Of a stretch of DNA of 64,000 bases, positions 42,808 through 50,673 are shown one piece after another (position 1 is the first letter of the stretch; every line of letters starts with the position of its first letter). Source of the stretch: [Leptolyngbya] sp. PCC 7376 (GTDB lineage: Bacteria; Cyanobacteriota; Cyanobacteriia; Cyanobacteriales; MRBY01). A program made the translations under genes and the position numbers. The stretch spans positions 1,286,036 through 1,350,035 of the forward strand of contig NC_019683.1 of NCBI RefSeq assembly GCF_000316605.1, given 5' to 3'. The notes under the pieces were generated by a model. That model did no database searches and was not told where the DNA came from. It saw only the letters and a program-made list of their open reading frames with translations.

Positions 42808-45168
42808 ATGCGTTCACGTCTTTCCTCAGACTCGGTAAGAGTAATACGACAAAAAATTTGGCACCTGAAAAAATGGATTTTATTGGGTTTATTTTTGATT
42901 TCTATGCTGGGTGCTGTTGGTCTACAGCAGTGGTATTTTAATGAGGAAGGGATTGAAATTGCGATTAATTTACCCGTAAATCCGAATGGGAGATCTGATA
43001 TTGCGGCGAACGCACGGGAAATGTGGCGTGGCTCCCAGATTTATATTAACGAAGTGAATCGTCAAGGTGGCGTTAATGGTCATCGTCTTAAGCTGACAAA
43101 GGTGGTGATGCAAGGAGCAGACCACGAAAAATACGCGGTAGAGCAAGCGAAAAAAACAGCAAATAGTGAGGCGATCGCCATGATTGGGGGATATTACAGT
43201 TCTCTAATGATTGCGGCGGGCAAAGTGTATGAAGATGCTGAAATGCCTGCAATTACAGGTATTGCCCTCGCCGATGAAGTGACAAAAGATAATAATTATT
43301 TCTTTCGAGTCGTGCCGAACCGCAGTTGGCGGAGCTCCTTTATCGCGAGCTATATTTACCAAGTTTTAGGCCATCGAAATGTGGGTATTGTTTTAGATCC
43401 TGAAGATATAGAATTCGGTCTAGGTTCCGCCCAGGATTTTAAAGCATCTTTTCAAGAGCAAGGAGGAACTGTCACAAATGAGTGGCTCATTAATGAACAG
43501 TCTCCAGAGGCGATCGCCACAGAATTAGTCGCGTTAAATCCAGACATTGCTTTTCTGGCCCTTCAGTCTGATCAAATTACCTCTGTGGTGAAAGCGGCAC
43601 GACGCGAAGGGTTTGAGAATCCGATGTTTGTTGCTGTGTCTTCTTGGAGTGCCCAAAGCTTGGCCAACGAACTCGAAGAAAGAGAGAATCCCGGCGCACT
43701 CAGTCATGACGTCTACATGACGGCAGACCTCATCTATGATGTTGCCAGCAAAGTTGCTCTGGATTTCCGTCGCCAATATGCCACCCAATATGACAACGAA
43801 GAATTTCGTCCCGTCACTGCAATTTCCTATGACGTGACCAAGGCGATGGTTGCAGCCATTGAGAAAAGCAATGTTACTGGCCATGCCAATGCCATAAAAG
43901 AAGAACGTCAAAAAGTGCAGCAGGCGATCGCCAAATTAAATCGCCCAAGAAATGCTATTGACGGTTTGTCTGGTCAGATTTATTTCAACAATGATGGCGA
44001 TGCCGAAAAACCACCTGCTGTGGGTATCTTCCAAAAACGACGTTTGATTTCTGCCTATGAGCAATTAAAAATCAACCCTGCATTTATCCCTTCCGTAAAA
44101 GAAGCGATTAAAGAAAAGGAAGAGGGCAAAAATATTACCCAGTTGGCTAAGATTCTGAATAAAGAGAAACTGCTTCTCGTAAATAATTTACCGATGAAAG
44201 TAGCTAATGTTATTTATACAGGAATTGATATCAATAAAGTCCTAGAAATTGATCAAAAAGAATCAAAATATAAGATCGATTTTTTCATTTGGTTTAAATA
44301 TCATAAACGCGAGAATCTAGAGCCAAGATTAGTTGAATTTATTAATTCCTCTGAAAGTAGTCTAGCTATCGAAAATCCTGTTCAAGTAACAGTGAATGGC
44401 GAGATCATGACAGAAGACTATGAGGCTGAAGAAGGCGATTTGATCACTGAAGCTTACCGTGTCAAAGAAATATTTCAAGAGCCTTTCGAATTTTATGATT
44501 ATCCTTTTGACACCCAAAATCTAGCGATTCGCCTCAGACACCAATCTCTCGATCGGAGTGAGATTTTATATGTGGTTGATTTGTTGGGGATGAGGGATAC
44601 AGATTTGAGTCAAACTATAAAAAATTGGGAAACCCATAACGTATTTGACACGATTACAGACTGGCAACTAAAAAAGGTCTCTTTTTATCCCGACGTTCTG
44701 AGTAATTTATCTACTCTTGGATTTTCTGATGAAAATCGTAGTGGCGATCGCCTAGAATATTCCCGCTTTAACGCTGTGATCGAAGTAGAGCGAAATCGCA
44801 AAGCCTTTCTATTGAAAAATCTATTGCCGTTGATTTTTTTCTTGTTTGTTGGCTATATCAACTTTTTTATTCCCCTATCCCAAACGAAATTTGCAGCAGT
44901 CACAAGTCTATTGATGGCAGTGGTTTTCTTCCATCTAAACTTACTCAATAAATTACCAGAAAGAGTGGGCTATATCGTTGCTTTGGACTACGCTTTTTAT
45001 TCGATCTATGCAATGTTAGGGTTTCAGATTTTGCTATTTGTAATTGGCTATTACAAGCCGATACGTGCTAATCCTCAATATTTGCAACGGTTAACTATGG
45101 CTGGGCAAATTGGTTATCCTGTGACGCTTGTGATTGCATTTGTGACATTCTTGATTATTTATGTCTAA
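42808..45168 (+). CDS. Periplasmic binding protein fused to pentameric ligand-gated ion channel
   Basis: 786 aa. A signal anchor at about 23-41 is followed by a type I periplasmic-binding (Leu/Ile/Val-like) domain at 48-420: IAINLPVNPNGRSDIAANAR, NEVNRQGGVNGHRLKL, IAMIGGYYSSLMIAAGKVYE. Residues 455-660 look like the beta-sandwich of Cys-loop-type receptors: YTGIDINKVLEID, FFIWFKYHKRENLEP, and FYDYPFDTQNLAIRLRHQS with the (F/Y)PFD motif. Four membrane helices follow at about 668-690, 695-713, 722-748 and 764-786, the pLGIC count, with LLMAVVFFHLNLLNKLPERV as the pore helix region. There is no disulfide Cys-loop, as usual in prokaryotic members. The inferred role is an amino-acid- or metabolite-gated inner-membrane channel. 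Monocistronic; no transporter partners nearby. Confidence 0.85.
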   Translation: MRSRLSSDSVRVIRQKIWHLKKWILLGLFLISMLGAVGLQQWYFNEEGIEIAINLPVNPNGRSDIAANAREMWRGSQIYINEVNRQGGVNGHRLKLTKVVMQGADHEKYAVEQAKKTANSEAIAMIGGYYSSLMIAAGKVYEDAEMPAITGIALADEVTKDNNYFFRVVPNRSWRSSFIASYIYQVLGHRNVGIVLDPEDIEFGLGSAQDFKASFQEQGGTVTNEWLINEQSPEAIATELVALNPDIAFLALQSDQITSVVKAARREGFENPMFVAVSSWSAQSLANELEERENPGALSHDVYMTADLIYDVASKVALDFRRQYATQYDNEEFRPVTAISYDVTKAMVAAIEKSNVTGHANAIKEERQKVQQAIAKLNRPRNAIDGLSGQIYFNNDGDAEKPPAVGIFQKRRLISAYEQLKINPAFIPSVKEAIKEKEEGKNITQLAKILNKEKLLLVNNLPMKVANVIYTGIDINKVLEIDQKESKYKIDFFIWFKYHKRENLEPRLVEFINSSESSLAIENPVQVTVNGEIMTEDYEAEEGDLITEAYRVKEIFQEPFEFYDYPFDTQNLAIRLRHQSLDRSEILYVVDLLGMRDTDLSQTIKNWETHNVFDTITDWQLKKVSFYPDVLSNLSTLGFSDENRSGDRLEYSRFNAVIEVERNRKAFLLKNLLPLIFFLFVGYINFFIPLSQTKFAAVTSLLMAVVFFHLNLLNKLPERVGYIVALDYAFYSIYAMLGFQILLFVIGYYKPIRANPQYLQRLTMAGQIGYPVTLVIAFVTFLIIYV

Positions 45169-45491
45169 GAAGGTGTCTGAAAAAAACATTATAAAAATCA
45201 CATCAACCGACAAAATAATTGATTTTGATTCATCTTGTGAGAAATATCTAATGACGACAACTGATTAATGACTGAAATTCAAAAACTCAACTGTTAGAAC
45301 TCTAATAATAAAAAATAGGTAGATGTCTTCACTATATTTGAAGTGATAAAAAATCAAATTCAAATATAAAGCATGAATATTAATTATTGATCTGACAGAT
45401 ATTTGTCATTGGTTTACCTATTTCTATTACTATATTTGACCTAACCAGGAAACGCCATATTGGAATTTAGACAATTTAATCTGCCTGAAGT
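45169..45491. other. Intergenic between convergent fusion genes
   Basis: 323 bp, very AT-rich. AAGGTGTCTGAAAAAAA just after the channel stop resembles one MITE end, but no matching second end was found. No gene seen. Confidence 0.45.
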
Positions 45492-47573
45492 TCAATCATG
45501 AAATGAAACACTGTCAAAAAGTTGACTTACATTGGTTGAACTCATCGGCCGACCAAGATAATAGCCTTGAATAATATCCGCACCACAGCGCTGAACCAAA
45601 TTCATTTGTCTAACGGTTTCTACACCCTCTGCCACCACTGAAAACCCCAAATCATGACAAAGTTGTATGCTCGAAGAAAGTAGTATTTGCCCTCGTTGAG
45701 CTTCCTTTGTCGGGGCGAAAATCAGTTTTCTATCTAATTTGATTTCGTCTGCCTTTAAGGCTAATAAAGTAGTTAAAGAAGAATAACCTGCGCCGAAATC
45801 ATCAATTGAAATACGATGACCTGCTGTTCGTAGTTGTTGAACAACTGACGCTAATGCTGATATTTCTACAGTATAAGTATGCTCAGTGATCTCTATATAA
45901 AAGCAAATATTGTGGTATTTTGCTCTGTCAATAAACTCTTTGACAGCCAATTGGTCTAATAAAAATTCTTTATCAAAATTAAGCGCAATAGGTGGCACCA
46001 ACAATCCTTCTGACTGCCATCGTAGTATCTGCAAAAAGGCGAGATCTACAACCTTCTTGTCTATGATTTTCGAAAGTCCTTGTTGATAAAGTACTGGAAG
46101 AAAGGTGGGCGGCAGAATTTCTCCCTTATAATTTTGAAATCGGAGTAGAGCCTCTAATCCTACAAGCTCAAGAGATTGGGCATTAAATTTAGGTTGAAAA
46201 TAAAGTAAAAATTGTCCACCTCTTAACTTTTTCAATACTTGTTGAGCCGAAGTCATGTTTTTCATCTTGGCTCGCTGTTTTGCTATAAATATTCGCTCTT
46301 GTTGGTGATTGACTTCTCCTTGAATGAAGTCATGAGCATCTTCACCAAAAAGATTTAATAGATAACTTGGAGCTTGATACTGACGACTAGAAAGTAACAA
46401 AAAAGGAAAATAAATACAGCTATCTACTACCAAACATAGAAACTGAGTCAAAACAGACAAACCAGATCCATCAGTTGCAGCATATGCGCTATAAAGCGGT
46501 GGTGACATCCAGTGAACAGGTGTGAGAGATAGGTGAAACAAGCCAAAGTGAACAGCAGAAAGGGCGATCGCCATATTGACAAATGGCACGACTACAAACG
46601 GAATCAAAAAAATAGGGTTTAAAAGGATTGGCAGCCCAAATAGCAGAATTTCATTAACATTAAAAAATGAAAAAGGGAGGCTTAACCGAGCAATAGATTT
46701 GAATTGTTTAATCCTCTTAGAGAAAAGAATCAAAAATGGGATGACAAAAGTTGATCCAGATCCTCCAATATTCATAAAAACATCATGAAAGGTTTTGAGT
46801 CTAATACTATAATTTTCACCATTTGGTATATCATTAATCAGCCGAAATAGACCATCAGCACTATGCTCTCCATGTAAACCAATAAACCAGGTGAAAAGTG
46901 AAATAGTTTTGTATAAAATCAGCTCTAAAATTTCAGATAATTGATAAAATCGTGGGTCAATGTATGCTACTACCCCAGAGAAGTCTATACAAAGAAAAAT
47001 ATTGATTATCTGACCAATAAACTCAAAATAGGCAACAGTTAATAGACCAGGAATAATTAAATTCAGTGTTTGTTTTAGACGGGGATTAATATCATTTTGA
47101 TAAACAGTCAGTGGAATCTTTGAAAATTTCAAGAAGTAATGTAATAACCTAACTGCAATCCAAGTGCTAGGGATACTTGTAAGAATTGAACCATGGTAAG
47201 AAATGAGCTGAGCTGAGTCATTAACGATCAGAAATCCAGATACTCGAAAAAAACAAACCATCGCAATCAGAATTGTACCGATTTGATCGAGACCTTTTTC
47301 TTTGGCTAGAAGTGAGCTAAGCGATAAATTAACAAATAAAGGAATTAAAAAAAAATATAGTCGACTAATGTCATCTCCATTAATTGCTGATGCATCGGTC
47401 ACCCCCCAAAACTCCAATAAGCTCGTCAAGCCAGAGAAGAGGACCAATATATTCATGACTAAAACAATTGGTAACAAGGAGAGAAAGGCTTCTCGAAGTA
47501 ATAAGAAAGGTTTTATCTCAAATGATTCTTTAAGTAGTGATAGAGGATTTAATCGAACGAAGTAATTTCGCAT
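45492..47573 (-). CDS. PTS EIIC-like membrane domain fused to EAL phosphodiesterase
   Basis: 693 aa. Residues 1-400 are a multi-spanning membrane domain with signatures of the lactose/cellobiose PTS EIIC family: FIGLHGEHSADGLF (230), FMNIGGSGSTFVIPF (266) and FFNVNEILLFGLPILLNP (303). Residues 445-690 are an EAL domain: GLEALLRFQ (EAL at 474), FYIEITEHTY, ISIDDFGAGYSSLTTLLALK, VVAEGVETVRQ and IIQGYYLGRP, so the catalytic set appears complete. No EIIA, EIIB, HPr or EI gene is nearby. Likely a membrane sensor of a sugar that adjusts cyclic-di-GMP breakdown (inference). Confidence 0.88.
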   Translation of the reverse strand: MRNYFVRLNPLSLLKESFEIKPFLLLREAFLSLLPIVLVMNILVLFSGLTSLLEFWGVTDASAINGDDISRLYFFLIPLFVNLSLSSLLAKEKGLDQIGTILIAMVCFFRVSGFLIVNDSAQLISYHGSILTSIPSTWIAVRLLHYFLKFSKIPLTVYQNDINPRLKQTLNLIIPGLLTVAYFEFIGQIINIFLCIDFSGVVAYIDPRFYQLSEILELILYKTISLFTWFIGLHGEHSADGLFRLINDIPNGENYSIRLKTFHDVFMNIGGSGSTFVIPFLILFSKRIKQFKSIARLSLPFSFFNVNEILLFGLPILLNPIFLIPFVVVPFVNMAIALSAVHFGLFHLSLTPVHWMSPPLYSAYAATDGSGLSVLTQFLCLVVDSCIYFPFLLLSSRQYQAPSYLLNLFGEDAHDFIQGEVNHQQERIFIAKQRAKMKNMTSAQQVLKKLRGGQFLLYFQPKFNAQSLELVGLEALLRFQNYKGEILPPTFLPVLYQQGLSKIIDKKVVDLAFLQILRWQSEGLLVPPIALNFDKEFLLDQLAVKEFIDRAKYHNICFYIEITEHTYTVEISALASVVQQLRTAGHRISIDDFGAGYSSLTTLLALKADEIKLDRKLIFAPTKEAQRGQILLSSSIQLCHDLGFSVVAEGVETVRQMNLVQRCGADIIQGYYLGRPMSSTNVSQLFDSVSFHD

Positions 47574-48146
47574 GGAGATGAATCAGAAGATCAAGAGAGT
47601 ACTATTGTTTAGGATAATTGTTCCTTGTTAAGCTGTAGAGGATATCTGAAAAGTATAGGCCGTTAGATGAAAAGGTGAATTCCTTAAATATTCACCTTAA
47701 AATCTCGCATTTTTGAGGTGATAGTATAATGAAAAATCCTGCCATAGTATAATTTTTGAAAAATAGACATATGAAAGAAAAATGCTTGTTTGACCAACTT
47801 TGGATTGTACTTCTACGAGGCTGTTTGAAAAGGCTCTAAGCGTAATATTTATTCTATTGGATAGAACGAAAAAGAGAGATTTTAGACTTTTTTGACAGTG
47901 AAATTACTGAGATCTCGATATCCAAAGTGAACTTTCCAAACACCCTCTAAAGAGAAATGAGAGGATTTAGAGATTGGATGTCTCTCGTAAGTCGTTAAGA
48001 GGCATCACTCAATCGAATTTTTCTTTGACTCTTACTCAATTCTTGAAAAGAAGAAAGCATTTATTCTGTCATATCGATAATGAAACTGAGATAAAATCTT
48101 ACTAAAGGCGTTAAAGACAAGTATTACGTTGGAAATGGTGTGATTA
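47574..48146. other. Intergenic, repeat-rich
   Basis: 573 bp between divergent genes. It contains a lone MITE-like end GAGGATATCTGAAAAG (47638-47653), a hairpin AAGGTGAAT (47672-47680)/ATTCACCTT (47690-47698), a 10-bp direct repeat ATAGTATAAT (about 47721 and 47745), and complete MITE copy C. No gene seen. Confidence 0.55.
47817..47947 (+). mobile_element. 131-bp MITE, copy C
   Basis: Ends GAGGCTGTTTGAAAAG (47817) and, read inwards from 47947, GAGGGTGTTTGGAAAG. Size and internal motif (CGTAATATTTATT..., then AGAACGAAA) align with copies A and B. No coding capacity. Flanks TAC and TAA share only TA. Confidence 0.65.
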
Positions 48147-49634
48147 GTGGCAAAGTCAGATAAACCATTGAGTCAAAAAGATAAGGCGATCGCCGATTTA
48201 GAAGAAGAACTGAATCAGGCTCGATTAGAGATAAAGGCGCTCCAGCAGTCCCATGACGAGGAACTCAGCCAAGCTCGATCAGAAATAAAAACACTTCGGC
48301 AAGCGCGCCAACAAGAAAGTCATCATAGAGAACAAATCGACAGTGAACTCAAAGCATCGCAGCAACTCCTACAGTTAGTGATGGATACGCTGCCTGAGGC
48401 GATTTTTTGGAAAGATCGGCATTCTGTTTACTTGGGCTGCAATCAAAATTTCGCGGAAGATGCAGGAGTTGGTTCTCCTCCAAATATTGTGGGGAAAACA
48501 GATTATGATTTGGCCTGGAAAACTGAAGAAGCCGACTTTTTTCGAGAATGCGATCAGCGTGTCATGTCATCAAATTGTGCAGAACTGGGCATTATTGAAC
48601 CTCAGCTCCAGGGTGATGGTAAGCAGGCTTGGTTAGAAACAAATAAGGCACCTCTCCATAACAGTTGTGGTGAAGTCATCGGGATTCTCGGAACCTATCA
48701 AGATATTACCGAGCGTAAGCAAGCAGATATTGCTCTACAAAACCTAAACAAAAAACTTGAGCGACAAACTAATCGTTTGAAATTAGCGTTGGAGCTTGTG
48801 CAAAGTGAAAAAATGTCAGCACTAGGAAAAATGGTGGCTGGCATAGCCCATGAAATTAACAATCCAATGAATTTTATTCATGGCAATGTAACCCATCTTG
48901 AAGAATATACTAAGGAGCTACTGCAACTACTGGATTCATATCAGCAACAATACCCTGTACCACCTCAATCACTACAAGCAGAGTTGGAGGATGCCAATCT
49001 AAGCTTTCTGACACAGGATTTGACGAAAATTTTCCAGTCGATGAAAACAGGCTCTACTCGCATTCGAAATATTGTGCTGTCATTGCGTAATTTTTCTCGT
49101 CTTGGCGAGTCAGGATACAAATGGGTCGATCTTCATGAAGGCATCGACAGCACATTACTCTTTTTGCAGCATCGTCTGAAAACTCCAACAAAGTTTACGG
49201 GTATTCAGGTGATTAAAGAGTATGGCAATTTGCCTTTAGTCGAATGTTGTCCGAGGGAACTGAACCAAGTGTTCCTAAATTTGTTGACGAATTCAATCGA
49301 TGCATTAGAGACGACAGCTCATAAATCCACACCAGAACAACAAGTGACACAGCCGACTATTCGGATTTCGACTCATCTCACGGCGGAAGAGCGGGTCAAA
49401 ATTACGATCTCAGATAATGGTTTAGGTATACCGAAAATGATCGAATCTAGAATCTTTGATCCTTTTTTCTCGACTAAATCGATTGGTAAAGGGACTGGCT
49501 TAGGTTTATCGATTAGTTATCAGATTGTCACAGAGAAGCACAATGGTGCAATTTGGTTTGATTCGACGGAAGGATCAGGCTGTGAGTTTGTGATTGAAAT
49601 TCCCCTCTGTCACTCTGAGGCAGTGTCAACTTAA
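48147..49634 (+). CDS. Coiled-coil PAS histidine kinase
   Basis: 495 aa, soluble. Residues 8-75 form a coiled coil with two similar heptad segments (ELNQARLEIKALQQSHDEEL and ELSQARSEIKTLRQA). A PAS domain (75-195: MDTLPEAIFWKDRHSVYLGC, ending TYQDITERKQAD) follows, then a second coil. The acceptor His is in MVAGIAHEINNPMNFIHGNV, the ATPase in VFLNLLTNSIDALE, ISDNGLGIPKMI and GKGTGLGLSISYQIV. This HEINNP subclass is common in cyanobacteria. The start codon is GTG 48147. No regulator is adjacent, so it is an orphan kinase. Confidence 0.9.
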   Translation: MAKSDKPLSQKDKAIADLEEELNQARLEIKALQQSHDEELSQARSEIKTLRQARQQESHHREQIDSELKASQQLLQLVMDTLPEAIFWKDRHSVYLGCNQNFAEDAGVGSPPNIVGKTDYDLAWKTEEADFFRECDQRVMSSNCAELGIIEPQLQGDGKQAWLETNKAPLHNSCGEVIGILGTYQDITERKQADIALQNLNKKLERQTNRLKLALELVQSEKMSALGKMVAGIAHEINNPMNFIHGNVTHLEEYTKELLQLLDSYQQQYPVPPQSLQAELEDANLSFLTQDLTKIFQSMKTGSTRIRNIVLSLRNFSRLGESGYKWVDLHEGIDSTLLFLQHRLKTPTKFTGIQVIKEYGNLPLVECCPRELNQVFLNLLTNSIDALETTAHKSTPEQQVTQPTIRISTHLTAEERVKITISDNGLGIPKMIESRIFDPFFSTKSIGKGTGLGLSISYQIVTEKHNGAIWFDSTEGSGCEFVIEIPLCHSEAVST

Positions 49635-50013
49635 GATATTCAATCGGCTAGTTTAACTGGTGATTATCATCGGCGATCGCCCGATCTGATTTCTCGGTGC
49701 TATCCCTTGATTATAAAGTCGCGCAATGGAACAGAGGTTGGCGATCGCCTCTATGTCATTTTTGATGTATTACAAAATTAATATATCTCTTCGTATTGAA
49801 ATTAACCTGATTTTTGATTTGAAACGATAAACTTATCTTCACCACATTTAACTCAAGCTTAAATTGTCGTGTGTTCCACAATACACACAACCATAACTTA
49901 AATCATAAAACTCGTTTCTTTAGTCTTCTCTTAATATCAATGATCATAATCTTATTTGTATGTACTTAAGTATCTTCTTGAGTGCACTATGAATCAGATT
50001 TTGGTGGATTTAA
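49635..50013. other. Intergenic with HIP1 hairpins
   Basis: 379 bp. ATCGG-CGATCGC-CCGAT (49669-49685) lies 34 nt after the kinase stop and could terminate. A second HIP1 site near 49740 is flanked by AGAGG/CCTCT. The rest is AT-rich promoter-like sequence; no gene. Confidence 0.5.
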
Positions 50014-50553
50014 ATGAGAGCTAGTAATGTATTTTTGTCAGCATTTTATACTTTTGTAAGTCTCCTATTTCTCATTAATCCAGTTGATGCAAAAGCTACA
50101 CAGAAAAGTACTTTTACAGTACCAATACACCGCTCGATGGACTATCAAGATATTAGGCACCAAGCAGAGCAACTGACGAATGCCTATATATCCTTAGCAT
50201 TTACACAGAATCTTGATATAGAAGCATTACAGCTCGATGTGCTTGGAGAGAAAGCTGTAGAGATTGTCCCTCTATTTTCGATTTTTATTACACGCACTCA
50301 ATGGCGAGAATCGCCCCATATTAGCGATTGGGTGTCTTATAACCAAGCTTCCTTCTCACTCCTTCAAAGTGATCAACCATTGATTGCTAGTGCAGAAGAA
50401 AATGATGTGGTTTCTAGCTCTTCTAGGACTACCTCCATAAACCTGGTTAATTTTCCTGCTATCGATGAATCTTTTGTCATTGATGAAGTGGATATTGACC
50501 AACTAATCAACGATGGTTTTAATCCTCAAGTGATCATTGATGACTTGGATTGA
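50014..50553 (+). CDS. Secreted protein, paralogue of the 13.4-kb protein
   Basis: 179 aa. Signal peptide VFLSAFYTFVSLLFLINPV, cleavage likely after VDA. The core LDIEALQLDVLGEKAVEIVP, then ITRTQWRESPHISDWVSYNQ, aligns with the module of the protein at 13361-14062. The C-terminus is acidic (DEVDIDQLINDGFNPQ) but lacks the long Glu/Thr tail. Function unknown. It lies 120 bp before phoX; whether they share a transcript is unclear. Confidence 0.65.
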   Translation: MRASNVFLSAFYTFVSLLFLINPVDAKATQKSTFTVPIHRSMDYQDIRHQAEQLTNAYISLAFTQNLDIEALQLDVLGEKAVEIVPLFSIFITRTQWRESPHISDWVSYNQASFSLLQSDQPLIASAEENDVVSSSSRTTSINLVNFPAIDESFVIDEVDIDQLINDGFNPQVIIDDLD

Positions 50554-50673
50554 AAACCGATATTTGATTTGGCGAAAGTATCTCGATGTTAGATCTAGAT
50601 TTCCCAAGCCAATGTACTTATTTCATCTATCAATATCTGATCTCAAAATAATTTCAACCAAGGGAAATCTTTC

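Noticed and set aside
45170-45300. Possible fourth MITE starting AAGGTGTCTGAAAAAAA
   Set aside because: Only one end resembles the family; no complementary end at ~131 bp and no internal match.
47638-47770. Possible further MITE starting GAGGATATCTGAAAAG
   Set aside because: No second end at the expected distance; only the terminal 16 bp match.
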